Shown here: positions 27,165 to 35,501 of the stretch, piece by piece
How positions within the stretch are numbered: position 1 is the stretch's first letter
Layout: each line of letters opens with the position of its first letter
Assembly (NCBI GenBank): GCA_019912965.1
Contig: JAIOHM010000083.1
Span: 1-64,000, forward strand
Length of the DNA: 64,000 nt
From: Anaerolineae bacterium
Lineage (GTDB): Bacteria > Chloroflexota > Anaerolineae > Aggregatilineales > Phototrophicaceae
Reading direction: 5' to 3'
Notes under the pieces: generated by a model
Databases searched by the model: none
What the model was told of the DNA's origin: nothing
What the model saw: the letters and a program-made list of their open reading frames with translations, nothing else
Position numbers and translations under genes: made by a program

Positions 27165-27213
27165 GCGATAGGTCAAACGAGGGGAACATAACCGTTCTTT
27201 CCTGGCCTATCGC
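27165..27213 (+). promoter_or_regulatory. Hairpin in the infB leader
   Basis: GCGATAGG (27165-27172) pairs with CCTATCGC (27206-27213), extended inward by a G-U and a C-G pair to ten pairs around a 29-base loop. The second arm ends 11 bases before the infB Shine-Dalgarno (GGAGG, 27226-27230). There is no T-run, so it is a leader structure and not a plain terminator. It may affect infB translation or mRNA processing between ylxR and infB. Confidence 0.5.
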
Positions 27214-27237
27214 TCCATAAGTATGGAGGCAGAAGAT

Positions 27238-29037
27238 ATGGCACAGGAAAAACAGGCTGTACTGTTACCCGATTATCTCACCGTTCGTGAGTTGGCAGAG
27301 TTGATCGATGCCAGTCCGATTGAGGTAATGAAACGCTTGATTGCAAATGGCATCATGGCGTCTATCAACCAGCAGGTTGATTTCGACACAGCGGCTATTG
27401 TTCTTGAAGAGATGGGCTTCGAGCCGCAGTCGGCTACTGTTATAGCTGTTCAGGAAGAGAAAAAGAAGGCTTCTGAAGCGCAGACCTGGCGCAAGAAGTA
27501 CACCGACGAAAAACCGGAAAGTCTTCAACGTCGCCCCCCCATCGTGACCATCCTCGGTCATGTTGATCACGGTAAAACCACTCTCCTTGATACTATTCGT
27601 AAAGCTGCTGTTGCCGCTGGTGAAGCGGGTGGTATTACCCAGCATATTGGCGCGTATCGGGTAATGCATAATGGTCGTCCCATAACCTTTTTGGACACGC
27701 CCGGTCATGAGGCTTTTACGGCTATGCGGGCACGTGGTGCACAGGGTGCCGATATTGCTGTATTGGTGGTGGCCGCTGACGACGGTGTAATGCCCACAAC
27801 CCGTGAGGCGCTTAACCATGCCCGTGCCGCTAACGTTCCGATTGTGGTCGCTATCACCAAGACCGATAAACGCAACGCCAATATCGAAAACGTCAAAAAA
27901 GAACTCTCTGAAGTGGGTCTTACACCCGATGAATGGGATGGAGACACACTGGTTGTTCCTGTCTCCGCACAGCAGGGTCAGGGTATCGATGACCTTCTCG
28001 AAGCTATTCTGCTGGTTGCTGATGATAATGAAATCGTTGCTAACCCCGAAGCAGACCCCTCAGGCATTGTGCTGGAAGCCCAAGTCAAGCCCAGCCAGGG
28101 AACACTGGCGACTCTGGTTGTGTTGAATGGTACATTGCATCGGGGTGACGTGGTGATCGCAGGCGAGGCTTACGGACGCATCAAGGCAATGTTTGATGAA
28201 AATAGTAAGCCACTGGACGAAGCTGGGCCATCTGTGCCCGTTCGTGTACTGGGTTTGAGTGAACCACCACAACCGGGCGACACTTTTGAGCGGGTCAAGA
28301 ACGACAAAACTGCCCGCCACATGTCTGAGGATCGTAAAGATGCTGATGCGGTTCTCCGGGCACAGCCAGATCGACCAGCATTCACATTGGAAGATGTTTT
28401 TGCACAATTTAACGCTGGACAGGCTAAAGAACTGAACCTGATCGTAAAAGCCGATGTGCAGGGTACATTACAGCCGATCATTGATTCGCTCAAACAATTA
28501 GCGGAGAAAGATGACAGCGGAATTGGCATTCGTATCCTTACCTCTGACATTGGTAATATCAGCGAAAATGATGTGATGCTTGCCAGTGCATCTGGTGCAA
28601 TCATTATCGGATTCACGGTGGGTATTGACCCGGCAGCACGTCGAACAGCCGATTCGAAAGGGGTAGATGTTCGTCAGTATGACATCATCTACAAACTCTT
28701 GGAAGATGTTGAACTGGCGCTGCATGGTCTGCTTGATCCGGTATATGCTGATAAAGTAATCGGTACAGCAGAAGTGCGTCAGCTTTTCAAGCTGAAAGCT
28801 GGGCAAATTGCTGGCAGCTATGTCAAGGAAGGTGAAGTTCGCCGTAATGCTCGTGTTCGCGTCAAGCGCGGGAACAAAGTATTGGGTGAAAACTTGACGG
28901 TTGCTTCGCTCAAACGAGAAAAGGAAGACGCCCGTGAAGTGCGTTCGGGTTTCGAATGTGGTATTGCTCTCAACAACTTTAATGACTATCACATTGGGGA
29001 CATTCTGGAATTCTATGTGACAGAACGTGTGAGTTAA
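27238..29037 (+). CDS. infB: Translation initiation factor IF-2
   Basis: A 599-residue IF-2, short for the family because the long linker before the G domain is nearly absent. A small IF2_N-type domain (about 12-62) precedes the GTPase domain: G1 GHVDHGKT (107-114), G3 DTPGHE (153-158), and G4 TKTD (207-210) where NKxD is the rule. Domains II, III and the C-terminal fMet-tRNA-binding part follow to the end. ATG 27238 is chosen because GGAGG lies nine bases upstream; ATG 27223 has none. IF-2 joins initiator tRNA to the 30S subunit and promotes subunit joining. Confidence 0.96.
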   Translation: MAQEKQAVLLPDYLTVRELAELIDASPIEVMKRLIANGIMASINQQVDFDTAAIVLEEMGFEPQSATVIAVQEEKKKASEAQTWRKKYTDEKPESLQRRPPIVTILGHVDHGKTTLLDTIRKAAVAAGEAGGITQHIGAYRVMHNGRPITFLDTPGHEAFTAMRARGAQGADIAVLVVAADDGVMPTTREALNHARAANVPIVVAITKTDKRNANIENVKKELSEVGLTPDEWDGDTLVVPVSAQQGQGIDDLLEAILLVADDNEIVANPEADPSGIVLEAQVKPSQGTLATLVVLNGTLHRGDVVIAGEAYGRIKAMFDENSKPLDEAGPSVPVRVLGLSEPPQPGDTFERVKNDKTARHMSEDRKDADAVLRAQPDRPAFTLEDVFAQFNAGQAKELNLIVKADVQGTLQPIIDSLKQLAEKDDSGIGIRILTSDIGNISENDVMLASASGAIIIGFTVGIDPAARRTADSKGVDVRQYDIIYKLLEDVELALHGLLDPVYADKVIGTAEVRQLFKLKAGQIAGSYVKEGEVRRNARVRVKRGNKVLGENLTVASLKREKEDAREVRSGFECGIALNNFNDYHIGDILEFYVTERVS

Positions 29038-29071
29038 AAACAGACGGCTGTAGCCGGGGGAAACCCCAATC

Positions 29072-29097
29072 GAGGGGCTGTTGCCCCTCTTTGTTTT
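29072..29097 (+). terminator. Terminator or attenuator between infB and rbfA
   Basis: GAGGGGC (29072-29078) pairs with GCCCCTC (29083-29089) around TGTT and is followed by TTTGTTTT. It lies 35 bases after infB and 28 before rbfA. As the downstream genes are part of the same usual operon, it may only partly stop transcription. A second G/C-rich inverted element (CCGGGGGAAACCCC, 29054-29067) sits just before it. Confidence 0.7.
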
Positions 29098-29124
29098 GGG
29101 GTAGCCTCGCTGAAGGAGGTTATT

Positions 29125-29514
29125 ATGACAATCAAACAGGATCGCATGGGTGAACGCATTCAGGAGATTTTGAGCGAACTACTGCTTCGTGAAGTGGCCG
29201 ACCCGCGTCTGAAAAATATCACCGTAACCGATGTTCGTATTGATAATGAGCTGATGTTTGCCAATGTGTACATCAATGCATTGGGTGATGAAAGCCGTGA
29301 GCAACAGGTGCTGATTGGATTGGAAAGAGCGAAAGGTTTTTTGCGTCGTGAAGTCGCCAAGCGTGTTCGGCTGCGGAATGCACCTGAACTACGGTTTCAT
29401 TGGGATACAACCCTGGAGCATGGCGAACGCATTAACCGCATCCTTTCAACACTGGATATTCCGCCTGCGCCGCCGGAACCCGTACAGGAATTGAAAGCTG
29501 ACGATGACGAATAA
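29125..29514 (+). CDS. rbfA: Ribosome-binding factor A
   Basis: A 129-residue RbfA with the KH-like fold. It carries the N-terminal MGERIQEILSELLLREVADP (about 8-27) and the conserved TVTDVRIDNELMFANVYI strand pair, which mark the family. It binds the immature 30S subunit and helps 16S 5'-end maturation, notably in the cold. AGGAGG stands just before the ATG. Its last 11 bases overlap the DHH phosphoesterase gene, so both are co-translated. Confidence 0.95.
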   Translation: MTIKQDRMGERIQEILSELLLREVADPRLKNITVTDVRIDNELMFANVYINALGDESREQQVLIGLERAKGFLRREVAKRVRLRNAPELRFHWDTTLEHGERINRILSTLDIPPAPPEPVQELKADDDE

Positions 29515-30487
29515 GACACAGTGGAACGAAGCGACTGAGGCGGTACTCGGCGCTGAAAGTATTCTGGTTGTAACTCATGTCAAGCCCGATGGAGACGCTA
29601 TTGGCTCACTTCTAGGGCTGACGTTGGCATTGCGAGAACGGGGTTTGAATGTGGATGCCGCTGTCGATGGCGGCGTTCCCAAATTTCTCGAATATCTGTC
29701 AGGTACAGAAACCGTCTATTCCAAACTGACTGTAAGCAAATGGGATTTGATGATTTCGGTGGATGCCAGCGACGAAGAACGCACCGGGCTGGTGGGTGCA
29801 TATGGTCGCGAACACAGCGGTAAGATCATCAATCTTGACCATCACGCTACCAACACATTCTTCGGCAACATCTATCTGGTCGCTCCTGAGTCCGTTTCAG
29901 CCACTGAGATTGTGTATGATTGGCTGGTTCATATGGGTGGGACGATTTCGCAGTCTGCTGCTGCTGCGTTGCTAACCGGATTGGTCACAGATACGATTGG
30001 CTTCCGCACCAGCAATGTTAATCCGCGAACCCTGGAAATTGTCCGTGAACTTATGCTGCTCGGCGCGCCGCTCCACGAAATTATACAGCGAACCCTCGTT
30101 AGTCGCGATTACAACGATCTGGAATTGTGGAAGCATGTTTTCCCTTCCATTGAACTCAAAGATGGGATCATCTCGGCTGTCGTAACCCAGACAAATTTGA
30201 AGCAGGCTGGGCTGGATGATATGACCGACGGTGGTTTAGTGAGTACCCTCATCAGCGTTGAAGAAGCTAAAATTGCGGTGGTCTTCAAAGAACAATCGGA
30301 TAACCGGGTAGAGATGAGTTTTCGCAGTGTGGTCGGCTTTGATGTTAGTGCGGTAGCTTTTGCTTTAGGTGGCGGCGGACATAAGCAGGCTGCTGGGGCT
30401 ACTGTAGAAGGCACTATGGCCGAAGTACAGGCTCAGGTAATGCCGTTGTTGCAGATTGCTTTAAAACAAGGTGAGGCACTTGGCTGA
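29504..30487 (+). CDS. DHH-DHHA1 phosphoesterase, NrnA-like
   Basis: A 327-residue bifunctional oligoribonuclease / pAp-phosphatase type protein. The DHH domain shows THVKPDGDAIGS (24-35), ISVDASDEE and NLDHHATN (about 112-119) as metal ligands, and the DHHA1 domain ends in GGGGHKQAAGA. It lies between rbfA and truB, a frequent place for nrnA-like genes in Gram-positives and Chloroflexota. It would degrade short RNA oligomers (nanoRNA) and perhaps pAp or cyclic dinucleotide products. It overlaps rbfA upstream and truB downstream. Confidence 0.9.
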   Translation: MTNKTQWNEATEAVLGAESILVVTHVKPDGDAIGSLLGLTLALRERGLNVDAAVDGGVPKFLEYLSGTETVYSKLTVSKWDLMISVDASDEERTGLVGAYGREHSGKIINLDHHATNTFFGNIYLVAPESVSATEIVYDWLVHMGGTISQSAAAALLTGLVTDTIGFRTSNVNPRTLEIVRELMLLGAPLHEIIQRTLVSRDYNDLELWKHVFPSIELKDGIISAVVTQTNLKQAGLDDMTDGGLVSTLISVEEAKIAVVFKEQSDNRVEMSFRSVVGFDVSAVAFALGGGGHKQAAGATVEGTMAEVQAQVMPLLQIALKQGEALG

Positions 30488-31361
30488 ACCTTTCGGTTTT
30501 CTGAATGTCAATAAATCTGCCGGTATGACCAGCCATGATGTAGTGGCGAAATTGCGGCGTGGGCTGAAGCTGAAGAAAGTCGGCCATGCTGGAACGCTCG
30601 ATCCGATGGCAACAGGTGTACTTATAATCTGCATTGGTGGCGCGACGCGGCTAAGTGAATATGTCATGGCCTCTACCAAGCACTATCGGACTCGCATTCG
30701 GTTAGGTGTCACCACCGATACCTATGATGCCGAAGGGGAAATCCTTCAAACCCGTGATCCCTTTGGTATGACCAGAGAGCATGTTGAAGAGGCTTTAGGC
30801 GCTTTTCGTGGCAATATTCAGCAAGTGCCGCCCATGTACAGTGCCATCAAGCAGGGCGGGCGTAAACTCTATGATCTGGCACGGGCGGGTGAAACGGTTG
30901 AGCGTCAGCCGCGTTCAGTAATGATTGAACGTCTTGAAATGACTGATTGGTCATTACCAGAATTGACGCTTGATGTAGTATGCAGCGCTGGAACATATAT
31001 ACGCAGTTTGGCTTATGACTTGGGTGAAGCCCTCGGTGTTGGTGCACATTTAACCGGACTGGTGCGAAGTGCCAGCGGCGCATTTATGCTTGAACAGGCG
31101 ATTACTCTTGATGACTTGTTAAATGACGCGAATTGGTCGCAGTATTTGATCGACCCGCCGACTGCTCTGGCACAATATCCGTTTGTTCATCTAACCCCCA
31201 CTGATGTTGAAAATATTCGGCATGGACGGGCTGTGCCGGGGGCAGATGTTACTGAGGATCAAATAGCTTTTGCTTACGATCCAACCGGGCAATTGGTTGC
31301 TGTGCTGACCGCTTTCAGTGGTCTATGGCGACCACATAAGGTATTCTCTATACAGGAATAG
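30480..31361 (+). CDS. truB: tRNA pseudouridine(55) synthase TruB
   Basis: A 293-residue pseudouridine synthase. The catalytic motif GHAGTLDPMATGVL is at 35-48, with Asp41 as nucleophile, and the KHYRTRIRLG and CSAGTYIRSLAYDLG motifs follow. It makes pseudouridine 55 in the T-loop of tRNAs. The start is unsure: GTG 30471 adds three residues, but TTG 30480 has AAGGTGAGG at better spacing and is preferred. The gene overlaps the DHH gene by 8 bases. Confidence 0.94.
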   Translation: MAEPFGFLNVNKSAGMTSHDVVAKLRRGLKLKKVGHAGTLDPMATGVLIICIGGATRLSEYVMASTKHYRTRIRLGVTTDTYDAEGEILQTRDPFGMTREHVEEALGAFRGNIQQVPPMYSAIKQGGRKLYDLARAGETVERQPRSVMIERLEMTDWSLPELTLDVVCSAGTYIRSLAYDLGEALGVGAHLTGLVRSASGAFMLEQAITLDDLLNDANWSQYLIDPPTALAQYPFVHLTPTDVENIRHGRAVPGADVTEDQIAFAYDPTGQLVAVLTAFSGLWRPHKVFSIQE

Positions 31362-31365
31362 AATG

Positions 31366-31385
31366 GGGCGTCTTGCAGGACGCCC
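31366..31385. repeat. Intergenic GC hairpin between truB and ribF
   Basis: GGGCGTC (31366-31372) pairs with GACGCCC (31379-31385) around six bases. There is no T-run. Similar hairpins made of GGGCG and CGCCC arms occur at 38472-38498 and 56526-56550, each directly after a gene, so they may be transcript-end or mRNA-stabilising structures. Confidence 0.6.
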
Positions 31386-31413
31386 TTACGGTGTGTACTC
31401 AACAGGAAAAGCC

Positions 31414-32349
31414 ATGCCTCATCTCCTCAACCTGTCAGATGCCGCTCTTGAGCAGCCTTCCATTGTCACCATCGGTGTATTTGATGGGGTTCATCGGGGG
31501 CATCAGCACCTCATCAAACGGTTGGTAGAAGAAGCGCGGGCTTCCGGTCGTCTGGCGGTGGCTTTGACCTTCTTTCCCCATCCCGACATTGTGTTGCGGG
31601 GGTTACATGGGCGTTATTATCTGACTAATGCCGAGCAAAAAGCCAATCTGCTGATGGAACTCGGTGTGGATTATGTTGTCACTCATCCTTTCAACGATGA
31701 CGTGCGCCACATCCGCGCCGCTGATTTTGTCGGTCAACTGCTCCGTTATCTCAAATTATCGTCCCTTTGGGTTGGTTCGGACTTTGCAATGGGATACAAG
31801 CGCGAAGGCAACGTGCCTTTCCTGAAAGAGCAGGGGGCGCAAAATGGCTTCAGTGTTCACGAAATTGATCTGATTGCTGCCGAGGGTTTGACGATCAGCA
31901 GCACTGCCATCCGGGGTGCAATCGAGTCTGGTCAGGTGGAGCAGGCATCCGAATGGTTAGGGCGCGCCTACTCTGTGACAGGGGAGGTGGTACATGGCGA
32001 AAAACGGGGTCGCCAGATTGGATTTCCTACTGCCAATACAGCCGTTTGGTCAGAACAGGTTATCCCTGCGAATGGTATTTATGCCAGTTGGGTACGGCTA
32101 GGCGAAGAACGCTTTATGGCTGCGACCAATGTGGGTGTCCGTCCACATTTCGACGGCACAACTATTACAGTTGAACCCTATATTCTGGACTTTGACCGTG
32201 AGATTTATGGGGAACAGCTAGAAGTGACCTTCGAGACTCGTCTGCGCGCCGAAGCCAAATTCAACAGCTTGCAGGAACTCATTGACCAGATAGGCCGTGA
32301 TGTAGATAACGCGCGGTCGTATCTAACTAAACAAATTGCTATAAAATAG
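31414..32349 (+). CDS. ribF: Bifunctional riboflavin kinase / FAD synthetase
   Basis: A 311-residue RibF. The N-terminal nucleotidyltransferase domain carries GVFDGVHRGHQ (21-31) and ISSTAIRGAIESG (about 165-177); the C-terminal flavokinase domain carries GRQIGFPTAN. Together they convert riboflavin to FMN and then FAD. The ATG at 31414 has AGGA upstream; an open frame 5' of it overlaps truB and is not used. Last gene of the nusA-to-ribF run, with truB-ribF adjacency as in many bacteria. Confidence 0.96.
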   Translation: MPHLLNLSDAALEQPSIVTIGVFDGVHRGHQHLIKRLVEEARASGRLAVALTFFPHPDIVLRGLHGRYYLTNAEQKANLLMELGVDYVVTHPFNDDVRHIRAADFVGQLLRYLKLSSLWVGSDFAMGYKREGNVPFLKEQGAQNGFSVHEIDLIAAEGLTISSTAIRGAIESGQVEQASEWLGRAYSVTGEVVHGEKRGRQIGFPTANTAVWSEQVIPANGIYASWVRLGEERFMAATNVGVRPHFDGTTITVEPYILDFDREIYGEQLEVTFETRLRAEAKFNSLQELIDQIGRDVDNARSYLTKQIAIK

Positions 32350-32364
32350 CTTTTGCGGAGATTT

Positions 32365-32778
32365 ATGAGTGCTGTTTTCCAAGTCTCGGATTACTACAAG
32401 TTGTTGGCGCTTCATAAGGCTTTGATACACGCAAAGTTTGCGCGTCATCCGATTGATCCAATTATTTCTGGTAGTCCGTTTATTGCTGAAATGGCTGAAC
32501 AGATTGTCAGCACATTGGCTGCTATGGAAATTGAACGGGGTTATCCTGAGCGAGCCGAAGGTTGGAAAATGAGGATAGATCCTAATGGAGAAATTTGGCA
32601 GATAGCTTTAAGTCGTATTTTTATTGAGAAATGGGTATTTGATAAATGGAAGAGCTGGCCTTTTGAAGAGAAGAAGAATCTTGCTAAACGCCTTATCAGC
32701 CCATTTATGGTCGACGATGATCTGCTCCTAAAGTTTATTCAAGATGCAGATCAAAAGATGAAGGAACAAAAGGAGTAA
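32365..32778 (+). CDS. Hypothetical protein
   Basis: A 137-residue protein that I do not recognise. It is mostly helical in look, without signal peptide or membrane span, and has a lysine/glutamate-rich C-terminus. ATG 32365 has GGAG upstream and is preferred over the TTG at 32353. Codon use appears more A/T-rich than in its neighbours, which may point to recent arrival. It lies between ribF and the convergent era gene, ending one base from the end of era. Confidence 0.7.
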   Translation: MSAVFQVSDYYKLLALHKALIHAKFARHPIDPIISGSPFIAEMAEQIVSTLAAMEIERGYPERAEGWKMRIDPNGEIWQIALSRIFIEKWVFDKWKSWPFEEKKNLAKRLISPFMVDDDLLLKFIQDADQKMKEQKE

Positions 32779-32779
32779 A

Positions 32780-33727
32780 CTAATCCTCTTTCTTGGGTAT
32801 CCTGTATCCTAACCGTCGCATCAAGTCCTCATCACCGCGCCAGTTCTTCAATACCTTGACATGCAGTTCCAGATAAACCTGTGTACCCAGCATAGTGGCA
32901 AGTTCTTCTCGCGCCTCTGCTCCCAATCGTTTAATCATGTCACCGCCTTTGCCAATGATGATTCCCTTCTGTGAGTCGCGTTCCACGTAAATGATGGCGC
33001 TGATATAGGTCATCTTTTCAGAACGTTCTTTGTATTCATTTATTTCAACGGCAACCGAGTGCGGAATTTCCTGGTCAGTGTTGAGAATGATTTTTTCGCG
33101 AATGACCTCAGCGGCGATGAATCGCTGGCTCACTTCACTCACTTGGTCAATTGGATAATAACGCGGGCCTTTAGGTAGGTTATCCATTAGAAAATCGACC
33201 AATTCAGTGACACCCGTTCCCTCTGCTGCACTGACCAGCACAGCCGCATCATTGGGAATGAGTTCGCCATAAGCTGCTAACCGCGCTTCACGGGTTTTGC
33301 TGTCAACCAGATCGATTTTATTCAAGGCTAACACGAGTTCTGTTTCGCCGCGAAGTCGCGCAATGGTTTCCGCGATGTGGCGATCTGCTTCCTGTGGCTC
33401 AACTGAAATATCCAGCACCCATAGAATAATGTCGGCATCTTTCAGGGCGTCTTCAGCCATCGTGACCATGAATTCACCCAGCTTGTGCTGTGGCTTATGC
33501 AATCCCGGTGTATCCATGAATAGGATTTGCCCACGCTCTACTGTATAAATCCCTAACTGCTGACGCCGAGTCGTTTGTGGTTTTGGGCTGACGATAGCGA
33601 TTTTCTGCCCCAGAATGCGGTTGATGAGGGTTGATTTGCCCACATTCGGGCGTCCGGCTACTGCGATTATGCCGGAACGATGGTCAGGCGGGAGATTATC
33701 CTCGAAAACAGTATCCAGTTCACTCAT
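32780..33727 (-). CDS. era: GTPase Era
   Basis: A 315-residue Era. The G domain shows GRPNVGKS (25-32), DTPGLH, and NKID; the C-terminal KH domain has the GIIIGKGGDMIKRLGAEARE loop. Era binds the 3' end of 16S rRNA and helps 30S assembly. ATG 33727 forms an ATGA overlap with the stop of the upstream gene and is preferred over TTG 33745. It is translated together with the hypothetical protein encoded at 33724-34227. Confidence 0.96.
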   Translation of the reverse strand: MSELDTVFEDNLPPDHRSGIIAVAGRPNVGKSTLINRILGQKIAIVSPKPQTTRRQQLGIYTVERGQILFMDTPGLHKPQHKLGEFMVTMAEDALKDADIILWVLDISVEPQEADRHIAETIARLRGETELVLALNKIDLVDSKTREARLAAYGELIPNDAAVLVSAAEGTGVTELVDFLMDNLPKGPRYYPIDQVSEVSQRFIAAEVIREKIILNTDQEIPHSVAVEINEYKERSEKMTYISAIIYVERDSQKGIIIGKGGDMIKRLGAEAREELATMLGTQVYLELHVKVLKNWRGDEDLMRRLGYRIPKKED

Positions 33728-34227
33728 GAAGTCTTCGCCTGCCAATCTGAAAATGTGGGGTATAGGGGTAAATATGCTGGCAATCGTGCAGGCAAACTAT
33801 CAGTTGCCTGAGCAATCAGCGCGGAAGGGTTGGCGAGGGGCTTGTTTGCCGATTCGTCAACATAAATCAACACTTGTGGCTGAACGGCGAAATCCAGTGT
33901 GCGGAGAAAAACCATATCCTCGTTGCCATCATTTCGATAGCCAACTACCTCAGCGCGTGGATGCAAATTGCTGCGTTTGAGCAGGAATTCCCAGGCTTCT
34001 TCACCTGTTAGCATATCGCCATAATCCAGCACAACCAGACCTGGCACAATCGACTGATGTGGTTTGCCTAAGAATCGAATACCATAGCGTACCACAAAGG
34101 TGCCGCTGAAGGTTATTTCTATATTGGGCTGTGGAGCAGATGCTAATAACTGCTCTGTGCCGTATTGTAAGATCACACCTGTGAACAGATCACCAATGGG
34201 TTGACGCTCAGGAATATTGCCACTCAC
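33724..34227 (-). CDS. Hypothetical protein upstream of era
   Basis: A 167-residue protein without a recognised family, signal peptide or membrane span. The likely start is GTG 34227, five bases after the stop of the His-rich membrane protein; a longer open frame to 34332 would run into that gene. It contains LDYGDMLTGEEAWEFLLKR, which looks like a globular helix-strand domain. It overlaps era by four bases, so it is co-translated with era. Confidence 0.65.
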   Translation of the reverse strand: MSGNIPERQPIGDLFTGVILQYGTEQLLASAPQPNIEITFSGTFVVRYGIRFLGKPHQSIVPGLVVLDYGDMLTGEEAWEFLLKRSNLHPRAEVVGYRNDGNEDMVFLRTLDFAVQPQVLIYVDESANKPLANPSALIAQATDSLPARLPAYLPLYPTFSDWQAKTS

Positions 34228-34231
34228 TGAA

Positions 34232-34558
34232 TTAGTGATGCTCCGCGTGGGCGTGTTCGGTTTCAGTGTGTTCAGCAGGATGTTCTTCGTGACCATGATG
34301 TCCGCTGTCCTTCGGTACATCAATGTCATCAAAGTGCTTGTGTGGTTGGGTCAGGCCGAACCAACCGATAGCACCCAGAATAAAGAGTGCTACACCTGTT
34401 GCGAACAGTAACCCAATCGTGCTGCTGTCAGCGGCTTCGCCCTGCACAACGCCAACACCCAGCGCCACCATCACCAATGTGACGCCCAATCCTGCTACCA
34501 TCGACATGCCTAATACTGCTGGGTTGGGGTTATTACTGATTTTTTCGGATACTTTCAC
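34232..34558 (-). CDS. Small two-span membrane protein with histidine-rich tail
   Basis: About 108 residues. Two hydrophobic spans lie at about 16-38 and 46-68, followed by a soluble tail whose last 24 residues include nine histidines (for example SGHHGHEEHPAEH). The GTG at 34558 has AGGAG upstream; a TTG at 34585 would add nine residues. I do not know the family. The tail could bind metal ions such as zinc, nickel or copper, which is inference from composition only. Confidence 0.65.
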   Translation of the reverse strand: MKVSEKISNNPNPAVLGMSMVAGLGVTLVMVALGVGVVQGEAADSSTIGLLFATGVALFILGAIGWFGLTQPHKHFDDIDVPKDSGHHGHEEHPAEHTETEHAHAEHH

Positions 34559-34577
34559 TGAATTTTTGCTCCTTGAT

Positions 34578-34595
34578 TTGTACAAATTGGTACAA
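34578..34595. promoter_or_regulatory. Inverted repeat upstream of the His-rich protein gene
   Basis: TTGTAC (34578-34583) and GTACAA (34590-34595) are perfect inverted arms with a six-base spacer. The pair lies about 20 bases upstream of the GTG start, where a repressor operator could act. No T-run follows, so it is not a terminator. Confidence 0.35.
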
Positions 34596-34741
34596 TAGAG
34601 TGAGCTTGTAATCGTGCAGATTCAACAGACTGCTAAAAATGCAAGTTTATGCTGGCACGCCTCTTTATTTTGCCGCCAGAACAGAGGCGCGTCAACCCTG
34701 CACACCAGGCGATCATACAAGATGGGGTATACAGGAGTATA

Positions 34742-35392
34742 ATGACAAAAGTGAAACGGGTGTTGCTCATCCGGCATGGGCAGACCGATTGGAATATTGA
34801 CGGGCGCTGGCAGGGGGCTTTGCCAGTTGCATTGAATGCTGAAGGTTTTGCTCAAGCTCGGTTGTTGGCTAAACATTTGCGTCATCAGCCAATTGGCTCA
34901 ATTGTAACCAGTGATTTACCACGCGCGCTGGAAACTGCGACAACCATTGGGGATGCTCTGGGATTGCAACCCAGGATTGACTCCCGTTGGCAGGAATTCA
35001 ACCTTGGCATCTTTCAGGGTCATACCCGTGAGCAAATGATGGCAACGTTCCCGCGTGAATGGGAAGCCTTTAACGCCGATTATTGGGATTATTGTGTGCC
35101 ACAGGGCGAGTCTCGTCGTAATTTTCAGGCACGACTATTTGCTGCATGGCAGGATATGATCGCCAATACTGATGTAACAGAAATTCTGGCGGTATCACAT
35201 GGGGGTGCAATCAAAATGCTCCTGTTGAAATTATTCCCCGATGCTTCCGAGTTGAATAATCAACGTATTGAGAATACCTCAATAACTACACTGGAACGCG
35301 AAGGGGATAAGTGGCACTTGGTGGACGTTGCCTCAGTGCTGCATCTTAGCTTGCATACAGCGGCTGATGGTGGGGAAGTAAATACCTTGTGA
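34742..35392 (+). CDS. Histidine phosphatase family protein (phosphoglycerate-mutase-like)
   Basis: A 216-residue branch-1 histidine phosphatase. The catalytic RHGQTDWN is at 11-18, the second-half Arg in SDLPRALETA, the acid Glu in WQEFNLGIFQG, and the closing AVSHGGAI. Members act as broad phosphatases or, less often, as cofactor-dependent phosphoglycerate mutases; the short length favours a phosphatase of the CobC/GpmB type. AGGAG lies upstream of the ATG. An open frame further 5' has no ribosome site. Confidence 0.9.
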   Translation: MTKVKRVLLIRHGQTDWNIDGRWQGALPVALNAEGFAQARLLAKHLRHQPIGSIVTSDLPRALETATTIGDALGLQPRIDSRWQEFNLGIFQGHTREQMMATFPREWEAFNADYWDYCVPQGESRRNFQARLFAAWQDMIANTDVTEILAVSHGGAIKMLLLKLFPDASELNNQRIENTSITTLEREGDKWHLVDVASVLHLSLHTAADGGEVNTL

Positions 35393-35501
35393 TAAAAATC
35401 ACATGAAATAGCAGGCAATACTCACTCATAGTTGTTACCGTTCCGTCCTAGAATGAAAACTGTTTGATCGAGGCTGTTAGTAGAGAGGAACAGACGCCCT
35501 C

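Noticed and set aside
27265-27819. 184-codon antisense frame under infB
   Set aside because: Covers the conserved IF-2 G domain; no independent evidence for a gene.
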